This document shows, one piece after another, positions 1-8,441 of a DNA stretch of 64,000 nucleotides; the first letter of the stretch is position 1, and each line of letters begins with the position of its first letter. A program made the translations under genes and the position numbers. The notes under the pieces were generated by a model. That model was not told the DNA's origin. It searched no databases and worked only from the letters and a program-made list of their open reading frames with translations. The DNA comes from Marinobacter maritimus (GTDB lineage: Bacteria > Pseudomonadota > Gammaproteobacteria > Pseudomonadales > Oleiphilaceae), in assembly GCF_007671675.1 (NCBI RefSeq), contig NZ_VCGW01000002.1:62001-126000 (forward strand), written 5' to 3'.

Positions 1-2
1 CC

Positions 3-1166
3 CTGACCCGCGCCCGCTTCGCCACCTGGGTGGGCGTTGCCGATATTGATAATTGGCACCTCAGCGGTCTGGGGTATCTGCTGGGCGGTGAACCCGCAGC
101 GCAACAGCCGCTGAGTGAGGTGCTGAAGCAGCTGGTTGATGGCCACAGCGAGCTGCGTACCGAAACGCTCCCAGAAGCGGCTGAAGAGCATTACACCGAA
201 GAAGCTCCCGCAACACTGGGGCCAGCGCTGACTTCAACCCGTGAAGCGAGGGAAGACTGGTGGATTGCCAGCTACTCCTCACTGGAATACACCGGGCTCT
301 CCGGCACCGGCATCGTCTTCGCCGGTGAAGTGGAAGATGCCGAAACCCAGAACCTGCTGGAAGAGGGTGCCCACAACCCGGAGGATGAGGACACACCCAT
401 TCCGCTCAGCCACAGCCTGCACAACTTTCCGAAAGGCGCTGGCCCGGGCACCTTCCTGCACGATCTGCTGGAGTGGTGTGTACAGCAAGGCCTGCAACAC
501 ATTGTGGATAACCCCTCGCAACTGCGTGAGCAGCTCACCCGCCGTTGCAGTACGCGGGGCTGGAGTGACTGGGTAGATACTCTTGAACAATGGATACTCG
601 CACTCATCTGCCAACCGCTGCCACTAAGCCGCAACGGCGGTGAAAGCGTCAGCCTCGCCAACCTTGGCACTCTGCGCGCGGAACTGGAGTTCTGGTTCGA
701 AAGCCGCAACGTGAGCACCCGCGCCATGGACAGCCTGGTTACCCAACACACCCTCAACGGCGCTGATCGGCCGCGGGTGGATGCCGGGCGCTTCAATGGC
801 ATGCTGAAAGGCTTTATCGATCTGGTGTTTGAACACAACGGTCAATATTACGTGCTGGATTACAAATCCAATTATCTCGGTGACAGCGACAGCGCTTACA
901 CAGATCAGACCATGGGCGAGGCGATTCTGGAGAAACGCTACGACCTGCAGTACATCCTTTACCTTCTGGCTCTGCACCGCTTGCTGAAAGCTCGCCTGCC
1001 GGATTACGACTACGACCAACACATAGGCGGCGCGGTGTATCTGTTTTTACGCGGCGTGAATGCCCCCGGGGCAGGGGCGTTTACCGACAAACCACCCAGA
1101 GCACTGATCGAACAACTGGATGCCATGTTCGACGGCAAGGTAACCCCCGGGGAGGTGGCGGCATGA
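3..1166 (+). CDS. recB: Exodeoxyribonuclease V beta subunit, C-terminal part (partial)
   Basis: This is the C-terminal 387 residues of RecB; the reading frame is open to the window edge, so the gene starts upstream. RecB is the 3'-5' helicase and nuclease subunit of RecBCD, which resects double-strand DNA ends and loads RecA at Chi. The first residues, LTRAR, match the last superfamily-1 helicase motif. The C-terminal nuclease domain shows GFIDLVF and, shortly after, LDYKSN, which carry the metal-binding Asp and catalytic Asp-Lys of the RecB nuclease. YDLQYxxYxLALHR and YLFLRGV are also typical of this domain. The stop overlaps the recD start by 4 bases (ATGA), so the two are translationally coupled. 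recC is probably further upstream, outside the window. Confidence 0.95.
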   Translation: MTRARFATWVGVADIDNWHLSGLGYLLGGEPAAQQPLSEVLKQLVDGHSELRTETLPEAAEEHYTEEAPATLGPALTSTREAREDWWIASYSSLEYTGLSGTGIVFAGEVEDAETQNLLEEGAHNPEDEDTPIPLSHSLHNFPKGAGPGTFLHDLLEWCVQQGLQHIVDNPSQLREQLTRRCSTRGWSDWVDTLEQWILALICQPLPLSRNGGESVSLANLGTLRAELEFWFESRNVSTRAMDSLVTQHTLNGADRPRVDAGRFNGMLKGFIDLVFEHNGQYYVLDYKSNYLGDSDSAYTDQTMGEAILEKRYDLQYILYLLALHRLLKARLPDYDYDQHIGGAVYLFLRGVNAPGAGAFTDKPPRALIEQLDAMFDGKVTPGEVAA

Positions 1167-3448
1167 GCAAAACACGGAATACCGATAACCAGTTTGCCTT
1201 TGATCTGGATGAAGCCGTTGATGTGAATAAACCATCTTCAACTTCTCCGGGCCGGGACAGCAGCCTTTCTCTGAACGAGACCGAGACCGTTCTGGAGCTT
1301 CTGGATAGCTGGCAGCAAGCTGGCTGGATTCGCCCGCTGGACGTGCGCTTTGCGCGCCTGATTCAGGATCTATCGGAAGAGCAGGGCGAAGCACCGCAAC
1401 CGCTGGTTTTGCTACTCGCTGCACTGACGTCTCACCAGGTTGGCCGGGGCCACGTGTGTATGGACCTGGCCACCCTGTTAGCCGACGCACACAACACGCT
1501 CTCGCTGCCAACTGAAGAGCAAGAAAACGCCGACAGTAACCTCAATGGCCCCGGAGAACTCCTGGCTCACGTCTCTACCCAGGAATGCATGACTGCTCTG
1601 GGCAATGCTTTGGCCGTAAGTGATGGTTCACATACAACGCCCTTGGTATTGAATGGTAGCCGGCTTTACCTGCGCCGCTTTTGGCGCTACGAGCAGCAGA
1701 TCGCCACCGGAATTCTGCAGCGTCTGGTGCAGCCGTCCCCCCTGACTGACCCGTCTTCAGCCGCTGCCACAACGCTGAGCAAATCTCTGGACGTACTGTT
1801 TAAACCAAAAGATGCTGCGGACTCTTCTGTTGATTACCAAAAGCTCGCTTGTGCCCTGGCCGCCCGCAGCCGGTTCGCCGTCATTACCGGCGGCCCTGGC
1901 ACCGGCAAGACCACCACGGTGGTGAATTTACTGGCCGCCCTGCAGTCCGTCGCGGGCGAATCTGCCGAGCGCGATGGGCGCAAATACCGCATCCGCCTGG
2001 CTGCCCCCACCGGCAAAGCTGCTGCGCGACTGAACGAATCCATCGGTGGTGCCGTCAGTCGTCTGCCACTGGCGCAGTTACCGGGGCAGGTGTCTCTGGC
2101 CGATATTCCCACCAAAGTGACCACCCTGCACAGACTGCTGGGCAGCCGCCCGGACACCCGCAAATTCCGCCATAACCGCGACAATCCATTGCTGGTGGAT
2201 ATTCTTGTGATCGACGAAGCCTCCATGGTGGATCTGGACATGATGGCATCGGTGTTTGACGCCCTGCCCGCAAACGCCCAACTGATTTTGCTGGGCGATA
2301 AAGACCAGCTGGCCTCGGTAGACGCCGGCGCAGTGCTGGGCGAACTGTGTCAGCGCGCTCCAGAAGGTCATTATCAGCCGGCCACAGTGCAATGGTTGCA
2401 AGCCATAACTGGCACCGACATCCCGGCAAGACTGCAGGAAACCGAAGGCCAGCCGCTGGACCAGGCAGTCGCCATGCTCCGTAAAAGTTACCGCTTTGCC
2501 GAAGGCAGCGGTATTCGCCAGCTGGCCGAAGCGGTCAATACCGATACCTTGAGCGCCAGCACCCTTCAGCAGGCCCGTAGTGCCGGTTTTGAGGATGTGG
2601 TGTGGCTCAATGGCCACAGCAACAAACCACCGCTGGAAGACACTCAGGCGCTGATCTGCCGCCATGCGGTCAGCGGAAGCCCGGAAGCCTTCAACAATAA
2701 CGGGGAAGGGCGAGCAGATAACAACAACCAACCCCTGCCGCCACCGGTAGGTTACTGCCGCTACTTATCGCTGATGCAGGATCACAGCCTCGACAGCAAT
2801 AGCACAACGGAGCAGTGGGATGAGCTGGCAAGATCTGTATTGCAGGGCTTCAGCGATTTTCAGGTGCTCTGCGCCCTGCGTCGCGGCCCTTGGGGTGTAG
2901 AGGGGCTGAACGAGCTGATCGCCCATCACCTGCTGAAACAAAAGCTGATTCCCCGAGCCGAAGGCTGGTACGCCGGGCGTCCGGTGCTGATTACCGGCAA
3001 CGATTACAACCTGGGCCTGATGAACGGTGATGTGGGCATCACCTTCAGCCTGCCCAGGGCCTCTGACGCACAAGCCAGCGGCGAACAACCGAAGCCGGTG
3101 CTGCGCGTAGCCTTTCCCAGCAGCGATGGCAGTGGCGACATCCGCTGGATATCACCCAGTCGGCTGCAGCAACTGGAAACCGTGTACGCCATGACAGTGC
3201 ATAAATCCCAGGGCTCGGAGTTTAATCACACCTGCCTGGTGCTGCCGGATCGCCTCAGTCCTGTGCTCACGCGCGAGCTGGTGTATACCGGCATCACCCG
3301 GGCAAAAAACTGGTTCAGCCTGATAACCGGCAACGCCAGCGTGTTCAGCGACGGCGTAGGCCAGAGGGTGGTGCGCGCCTCCGGGTTGGCTTCGGTGCTG
3401 ACTTCGGGGCTGGCTGGGAGGCCAGGCTCTGCTGAACCTTCAGAATGA
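1163..3448 (+). CDS. recD: Exodeoxyribonuclease V alpha subunit (5'-3' helicase)
   Basis: A 761-residue RecD, the fast 5'-3' helicase of RecBCD. The Walker A motif GGPGTGKTTT is near residue 242, the Walker B/DEAS motif VIDEASMVD near 348, and GDKDQLASVDAG near 376. The C-terminal motifs YAMTVHKSQGSEF and VYTGITRAK lie near 675 and 706. The protein is longer than E. coli RecD (608 residues), with extra sequence in the N-terminal domain and between the two RecA-like domains, for example a Gly/Asn-rich stretch near 513. The ATG overlaps the recB stop. The last 104 bases overlap, in the opposite direction, the reading frame of the sheath-like gene on the minus strand. Confidence 0.95.
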   Translation: MSKTRNTDNQFAFDLDEAVDVNKPSSTSPGRDSSLSLNETETVLELLDSWQQAGWIRPLDVRFARLIQDLSEEQGEAPQPLVLLLAALTSHQVGRGHVCMDLATLLADAHNTLSLPTEEQENADSNLNGPGELLAHVSTQECMTALGNALAVSDGSHTTPLVLNGSRLYLRRFWRYEQQIATGILQRLVQPSPLTDPSSAAATTLSKSLDVLFKPKDAADSSVDYQKLACALAARSRFAVITGGPGTGKTTTVVNLLAALQSVAGESAERDGRKYRIRLAAPTGKAAARLNESIGGAVSRLPLAQLPGQVSLADIPTKVTTLHRLLGSRPDTRKFRHNRDNPLLVDILVIDEASMVDLDMMASVFDALPANAQLILLGDKDQLASVDAGAVLGELCQRAPEGHYQPATVQWLQAITGTDIPARLQETEGQPLDQAVAMLRKSYRFAEGSGIRQLAEAVNTDTLSASTLQQARSAGFEDVVWLNGHSNKPPLEDTQALICRHAVSGSPEAFNNNGEGRADNNNQPLPPPVGYCRYLSLMQDHSLDSNSTTEQWDELARSVLQGFSDFQVLCALRRGPWGVEGLNELIAHHLLKQKLIPRAEGWYAGRPVLITGNDYNLGLMNGDVGITFSLPRASDAQASGEQPKPVLRVAFPSSDGSGDIRWISPSRLQQLETVYAMTVHKSQGSEFNHTCLVLPDRLSPVLTRELVYTGITRAKNWFSLITGNASVFSDGVGQRVVRASGLASVLTSGLAGRPGSAEPSE

Positions 3449-4559
3449 CGAATTCCGCCGGGCGCATCGGGGCGAAGCCTGCCATCAGATTAACGCGGCC
3501 CCGGTCGATATCGCTCTGCGTGGTAGTGCTGGAATCGCAGCGCACAAACCAGGCGTCAGATGCCTTGGCCCCCTGGAATGCACCTTGTTGAAACAGGTTC
3601 TGCATAAAGGCGCTGGTGGCTGACCGTATCTGCGCCCACAAGTGCTCGCCGTTTGGTTCAAACCGGGCAAACTCCAGCCCTCGGAAAAAACTTTCTTCGA
3701 GGAACAGCGCTGTACGGCGCACTGAGATATACCGGTATTCATGTTCGCCCGAGTGTTCAAAGCCCGCCATGGTGCGCGCACCCCACACCATCAAACTGCC
3801 CGCAAATTGCTGCAGCGCGTTGACCCCCTGCCGGTTCATAGTGTCATGCTCGGTGTTTATAACCTGATGCTCCAATCCGGTCACACCCAGAATGGATGCA
3901 TTCCGTCCTGCCGGGGGCTTCCAGACACCGCGCTGAGCATCCGTACGCGACATGATGCCGGCTATGGTTCCGGACGGATCAATCGGCAGGGCCCCAGAGA
4001 CCGACAGGATGCGGGGCCAGTAGATGCCGGCATGATCAATAACCACACCCGTTCGCAACCCTACTATCCCTGCAGCGGCATCAGCAGGCGTTTGCCAGTC
4101 GCCCCGGGGGTCCACGATCAGGAACGCCCGTTGGCGCTGACAGAATACGCTGGCCACGCCCCACAGGCGTTGCCGTTGGTCATCCGTCTGCCCAAAACCC
4201 CGAGGCAAGGTCAGTAAGTTGAATGTATCAACTTCAGACTCAACCGAACTGTATGCGTTTTCGTAGTCGGCCAGTTCAGGCGTACCTCCGTCGCTGCCTT
4301 CAATGCGCACGACGATGGCCTCGGAACCACCGTTGAGGAAAAACTGTTTAACCTGTAACGCCATCTCACCATAAGCAACATCGACGCCGAAGATCTGCTC
4401 AAACTCGCCAAACCCGTAAATATTGGTCGGGCGGTTAAAATCACCTTCACGGGCCATACCGACAAAGAGCGTTATTGATGTGGGCACACCCGCTATGGTT
4501 TTGACTCCCGAGGATGTCTCCTCTACATAAACACCTGGGTATCTCAGACGCGCTGGCAT
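3345..4559 (-). CDS. Lone phage-tail-sheath-like protein
   Basis: A 404-residue protein that resembles contractile tail sheath proteins (phage FI/T4 gp18-like family). The N-terminus RYPGVYVEE, followed by GVPTSITLFVG and a GFGEFEQIFG segment, is the classic sheath start. The C-terminal part has the sheath core pattern, including YRYISVRRTALFLEESF and the ending RPAEFVILKVQQ. The chosen ATG has AGG about 9 bases upstream; an ATG six bases earlier is too close to it. Normal sheaths end soon after the VQQ segment. Here about 24 further basic, Pro-rich residues are encoded antisense to the recD 3' end, which suggests a lost original stop. No tube, baseplate, spike or ATPase gene is adjacent, so its role is unknown: a prophage or injection-system relic, or a domesticated protein. 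Confidence 0.8.
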   Translation of the reverse strand: MPARLRYPGVYVEETSSGVKTIAGVPTSITLFVGMAREGDFNRPTNIYGFGEFEQIFGVDVAYGEMALQVKQFFLNGGSEAIVVRIEGSDGGTPELADYENAYSSVESEVDTFNLLTLPRGFGQTDDQRQRLWGVASVFCQRQRAFLIVDPRGDWQTPADAAAGIVGLRTGVVIDHAGIYWPRILSVSGALPIDPSGTIAGIMSRTDAQRGVWKPPAGRNASILGVTGLEHQVINTEHDTMNRQGVNALQQFAGSLMVWGARTMAGFEHSGEHEYRYISVRRTALFLEESFFRGLEFARFEPNGEHLWAQIRSATSAFMQNLFQQGAFQGAKASDAWFVRCDSSTTTQSDIDRGRVNLMAGFAPMRPAEFVILKVQQSLASQPAPKSAPKPTRRRAPPSGLRRR

Positions 4560-4642
4560 AGTCATTACCTGCAAACAATCCATCGAACAGCTTAAACAAA
4601 CCATAGACCACAATGCCGAGCACTACATACAGTGCCCTTTCC

Positions 4643-6448
4643 TTAAACGCTCTCCTCTTCTTCAGTGCTGTGCTGTTGCTGCAGCCACAATCTGGCGTAA
4701 TAACCGTTCTGTGCCAGCAACTCACTGTGGCCGCCGCTTTCTACAATCTGGCCGTGATCCATTACCAGAATCGTATCGGCATCGCGCACGGTGGATAAAC
4801 GGTGGGCGATAACAAGGGTAGTGCGCTGGCGGCTGACTTCGTTCAACGCTTCCAGAATCGCCTGTTCGGAGATGGAATCCAGCGACGAGGTAGCTTCGTC
4901 CAGAATCAGTAACGGCGGGTTTTTCAGCAGCACCCGGGCAATGGCGACACGCTGCTTTTCACCGCCGGAGAGCTTCAGGCCGCGTTCGCCGACTTTGGTG
5001 TCGTAACCTTCCGGTAAGCTGCGGATGAAGTCGTCCAGACGCGCCTGTTTCGCGGCGTGATGGACCTCGGCTTCGGTGGCCTCCGGGCGGCCGTAGGCCA
5101 GATTGCGATACAGCGTATCGTTGAACAGCACTGTGTCTTGCGGCACTACACCAATGGCCGCGCGAAGGCTGTCCTGGCAGACCTCACGAATGTCCTGGCC
5201 ATCAATGGTGATGTAGCCTTTATCCACGTCAAAAAAACGGAACAGCAGGCGGGCGAGGGTGGATTTGCCCGCTCCGCTGGCACCTACAACAGCCAATGTG
5301 TGCCCCGCGGGTATCGAGAAGTCCACATCCTGTAAAATCCGCCGATCTGCACGGTAGGCGAAATGCACGTGATGAAAGCCAACCTCACCTTTATCCACAA
5401 CCAGTGCCGCGGCTTCCGGTGCATCTTCAATCGCTGGCGTTTCACCCAGCAAGCCGAACAGGCGCTCCACGTTTACCAACGCCTGACGGATTTCCCGGTA
5501 CACAAAGCCCAGGGCGTTCAGAGGAATAAACAGCTGCAGCAGGTAGGCGTTGATCATGGTGAAGTCACCCAGGGTAATGGCGCCACTGGCCACTTCCCTT
5601 ACGGCCATCACCATCATGGTTATCATGGCCAAACCAATGATTAACGCCTGGCCGGTATTGAGCGCAGCCAGAGACAGGCGGTTTTTCAGGCGCGCCTGCT
5701 CCCAGCCTTCCAGGTTCTCGTCGTAGAGGTCGGCTTCAAATTTTTCGTTATTGAAGTACTTTACGGTTTCGTAGTTGAGCAGGCTGTCTATGGCGCGGGA
5801 ATTGGACTGATTATCCCGGGCGTTGGCCTCACGTACGAACTTGGTTCGCCACTCGGTAACCACAATGGAAAACACGATATACACCACTACAGCTATCAGA
5901 ATTGCCAACACGTAGCTGGCGTTAAACGCCACCAGTAAAATGCCCGCCACCATCAGAATTTCCAGCAGAGTGGGAACAATGTTGAACAAGGTAAAGCGCA
6001 GCAGAAAGCTGATACCGGTGGTTCCCCGCTCGATGTCCCGAGCCAGCCCTCCGGTTTTGCGATCGAGATGGAACGCCAGTTCGCGGTCATGGAGGTGGCG
6101 GAACACTCTTAGTGATACTCGCCGCATGGCGCGCTCGGCGACCCGCGCAAACACGGCATCTCGCAGCTCACCGAACAAGGTGCTGCCAAACCGTAACGCA
6201 CCATAGGCGACTACCAGCACCACGGGAATCCACAGCAGCAGCTCGCCTTCGCGGCCCTGATCGAGATAGTCGACAATGTATTTCAGCGCCACAGGGGTTG
6301 CGACGGTCGCCAGCTTCGCCAATATCAGGAAGGCGACAGACAGCGCAACCCGCCCACGGAACTCGGCAAGATAAGGCCAGAGCCCGGCGATCACTTTCCA
6401 GTCAGGTTTGTGGTTAGCCGGGTAATCACTGTCAGCGTATGCGCGCAC
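4643..6448 (-). CDS. ABC exporter, ATM1/HMT1-type (fused permease-ATPase)
   Basis: A 601-residue half-transporter with an N-terminal six-helix membrane domain and a C-terminal ATPase. Walker A VGASGAGKST is near residue 386, the signature LSGGEKQR near 493, and Walker B LLILDEATSSLD near 517. The membrane domain carries SLLNYETVKYFNNE, the hallmark of the ATM1 branch, whose members export glutathione conjugates or Fe-S-related thiol compounds. The GTG at 6448 is chosen because a good ribosome site (GAAGGA) lies 6 bases before it. The longer frame starting at 6559 would add a Cys-rich stretch without a ribosome site. It is divergent from the second ABC exporter; the sheath-like gene lies 83 bases downstream. 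The substrate is not determined. Confidence 0.88.
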   Translation of the reverse strand: MRAYADSDYPANHKPDWKVIAGLWPYLAEFRGRVALSVAFLILAKLATVATPVALKYIVDYLDQGREGELLLWIPVVLVVAYGALRFGSTLFGELRDAVFARVAERAMRRVSLRVFRHLHDRELAFHLDRKTGGLARDIERGTTGISFLLRFTLFNIVPTLLEILMVAGILLVAFNASYVLAILIAVVVYIVFSIVVTEWRTKFVREANARDNQSNSRAIDSLLNYETVKYFNNEKFEADLYDENLEGWEQARLKNRLSLAALNTGQALIIGLAMITMMVMAVREVASGAITLGDFTMINAYLLQLFIPLNALGFVYREIRQALVNVERLFGLLGETPAIEDAPEAAALVVDKGEVGFHHVHFAYRADRRILQDVDFSIPAGHTLAVVGASGAGKSTLARLLFRFFDVDKGYITIDGQDIREVCQDSLRAAIGVVPQDTVLFNDTLYRNLAYGRPEATEAEVHHAAKQARLDDFIRSLPEGYDTKVGERGLKLSGGEKQRVAIARVLLKNPPLLILDEATSSLDSISEQAILEALNEVSRQRTTLVIAHRLSTVRDADTILVMDHGQIVESGGHSELLAQNGYYARLWLQQQHSTEEEESV

Positions 6449-6580
6449 GGGTATTCCTTCATTTTCTTGAAGAGGACAAGCGTATGATAAGGCTTGTTGA
6501 AAGCAGGGTTCGTATAGTGTCCTGAGTTTACAGCACTGGAACTTTTTACAGCAGCTCAACGTTTACACTACTTCCAGTCC

Positions 6581-6586
6581 AGGAGG
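6581..6586 (+). promoter_or_regulatory. Shine-Dalgarno AGGAGG ahead of a probable ATC start
   Basis: A perfect AGGAGG is followed by 6 bases (CACACC) and then ATC at 6593, in frame with the ABC exporter. No ATG, GTG or TTG is near this spacing. The next in-frame conventional candidate is TTG at 6617, which has no good ribosome site. Confidence 0.75.
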
Positions 6587-6592
6587 CACACC

Positions 6593-8350
6593 ATCAACAC
6601 TCGTCACCGGCAGGCCTTGAAACTCGTTATAGGGTTTATACGCCCTTATCGCAAAGCTGTTGCGGGAGCGCTCGTCGCGCTGATTATCACTGCGGGGATT
6701 ACGCTCGGATTGGGGCAGGGTCTTCGGGTTCTGGTTGATCAGGGCCTGGCTACGGAATCTCCTGGCAACCTGGCCCGCGCCATGGGCCTGTTTTTCATTT
6801 TGGTGCTGGGGTTGGCGCTCGGGTCCTTCGCGCGGTTCTATCTGGTGTCCTGGATAGGCGAAAGGGTGGTGGCGGATATCCGTAAACAGGTGTTCAACCA
6901 TCTGATTGATCTGCACCCGGGATTTTTCGAGGAGAACCGGGCGCTGGAAATACAGTCGCGCTTCACCGCCGATACCACGGTGTTGCAGTCGGTGATCGGC
7001 TCAACGGTCTCCATTGCCTTGCGCAACGCGCTCATGCTGGTGGGTGGCCTGCTGTTGCTGTTTATTACCAACGCCAAGCTCGCCGGAATCATTCTGCTGG
7101 GCTTTCCCCTGGTGATCGTTCCCATCCTGTTTTTCGGACGGCGAGTAAGACAGCTTTCAAGGCTCAGCCAGGACAGAGTGGCGGATGTGGGCAGCTACGT
7201 GGGAGAAAACCTCACCCAGATCAAAACCGTTCAGGCTTTTAACCATCAACCCCACGACCGGCGCTTTTTTGCGGACGTGTCGGAGCGAGCCTTCGACATT
7301 GCCCGCGCCCGCATCAAACAGCGCGCCTGGCTGACCACCATAGCCATTTCCCTGGTGATGGGGGCTGTGGGCGTTGTGATCTGGATTGGCGGTCTTGATG
7401 TTATTCAAGGTCGCATTACCCCGGGTGAGCTGGCGGCTTTTGTGTTTTACAGCTTGCTGGTAGGCGTTGCCGCAGGTGCCATTAGCGAAGTGATCGGGGA
7501 ACTGCAAAGGGCTGCCGGTTCCGCAGCGCGGCTTTTTGAACTGCTGCAAACGGAACCTGCATTTAACCGGCCTGTGGACGTGGCAAACGGTTTTCCAAAG
7601 CCCATCACGGGCGATATTGCCATCGAAGGCCTGAATTTCAGCTATCCCGGTCGTCGCGAACACCCGGCGCTGGCCGATATCTGCCTGCACGTCCGTGCCG
7701 GGGAAACGCTGGCCCTGGTTGGCCCCTCTGGGGCCGGAAAATCCACGTTGTTTGATTTGCTGCTGCATTTCTATCAGCCCGACAGTGGCACTATCCTCAT
7801 CGACGGCACCGACAGCGCCACGGTTTCTCTGGAGGCGCTGCGCAACTGCTTTTCGCTGGTGCCCCAGAACCCCGCTCTGTTCCATGGCACCGTGGCAGAC
7901 AACATCCGCTACGCAAGCCCTGACGCCAGCCAGGCCGATGTTGAAAATGCAGCCCGCATCGCACACGCCCATGAATTTATCGAAAAACTTCCGAACGGTT
8001 ATCTTACGCGTCTGGGCGATGCGGGGCTGGGGCTCTCAGGCGGCCAAAAACAGCGGCTGGCCATTGCCCGCGCGCTACTCGCCGATGCGCCCATATTGCT
8101 GCTGGATGAAGCCACCAGTGCGCTGGATGCGGAAAGCGAAAGCCTGATTCAGCAAGCCATGCCGGCACTTACCTCTGGCAGAACCACACTTGTGATAGCC
8201 CACAGGCTTGCCACCGTGCGGGATGCTGATCGCATTGCCGTTCTGGATCAGGGCCGGCTTCTAGCCGTCGGTACTCATGAAGAGTTGATACAGAAAAACG
8301 AGCTTTACCGGCGTCTGGCTGCGTTGCAGTTCCGGGAGCAACCCGCATGA
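6593..8350 (+). CDS. ABC exporter, MsbA-like (fused permease-ATPase), probable ATC start
   Basis: A half-size lipid/multidrug-type exporter of 585 residues if it starts at ATC 6593, or 577 if it starts at TTG 6617. The membrane domain begins at LVIGFIRPYRK and spans roughly residues 10-310. The ATPase has Walker A VGPSGAGKST near 377, signature LSGGQKQR near 481, and Walker B LLLDEATSALD near 502. The frame is open upstream only to a TAG at 6515 and holds no ATG or GTG there. The perfect Shine-Dalgarno 6 bases before ATC argues for that unusual start. It is divergent from the ATM1-type exporter across about 144 bases. MsbA-like is a family assignment only; lipid A export is not implied. Confidence 0.85.
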   Translation: MNTRHRQALKLVIGFIRPYRKAVAGALVALIITAGITLGLGQGLRVLVDQGLATESPGNLARAMGLFFILVLGLALGSFARFYLVSWIGERVVADIRKQVFNHLIDLHPGFFEENRALEIQSRFTADTTVLQSVIGSTVSIALRNALMLVGGLLLLFITNAKLAGIILLGFPLVIVPILFFGRRVRQLSRLSQDRVADVGSYVGENLTQIKTVQAFNHQPHDRRFFADVSERAFDIARARIKQRAWLTTIAISLVMGAVGVVIWIGGLDVIQGRITPGELAAFVFYSLLVGVAAGAISEVIGELQRAAGSAARLFELLQTEPAFNRPVDVANGFPKPITGDIAIEGLNFSYPGRREHPALADICLHVRAGETLALVGPSGAGKSTLFDLLLHFYQPDSGTILIDGTDSATVSLEALRNCFSLVPQNPALFHGTVADNIRYASPDASQADVENAARIAHAHEFIEKLPNGYLTRLGDAGLGLSGGQKQRLAIARALLADAPILLLDEATSALDAESESLIQQAMPALTSGRTTLVIAHRLATVRDADRIAVLDQGRLLAVGTHEELIQKNELYRRLAALQFREQPA

Positions 8351-8441
8351 GATTGCACATTGTCAATTTGTGTCAGGCCTCGCGACTCCCTACACTGTAT
8401 CAATCAAACTGATAAACCAAAGACACAGGGAGAATCGCAAA

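Noticed and set aside
4447-4725. A possible small membrane protein on the minus strand between the ABC exporter and the sheath gene
   Set aside because: The frame has one hydrophobic stretch (YVVLGIVVYGLFKLFDGLF), but no start codon with a ribosome site, and it overlaps both neighbours.
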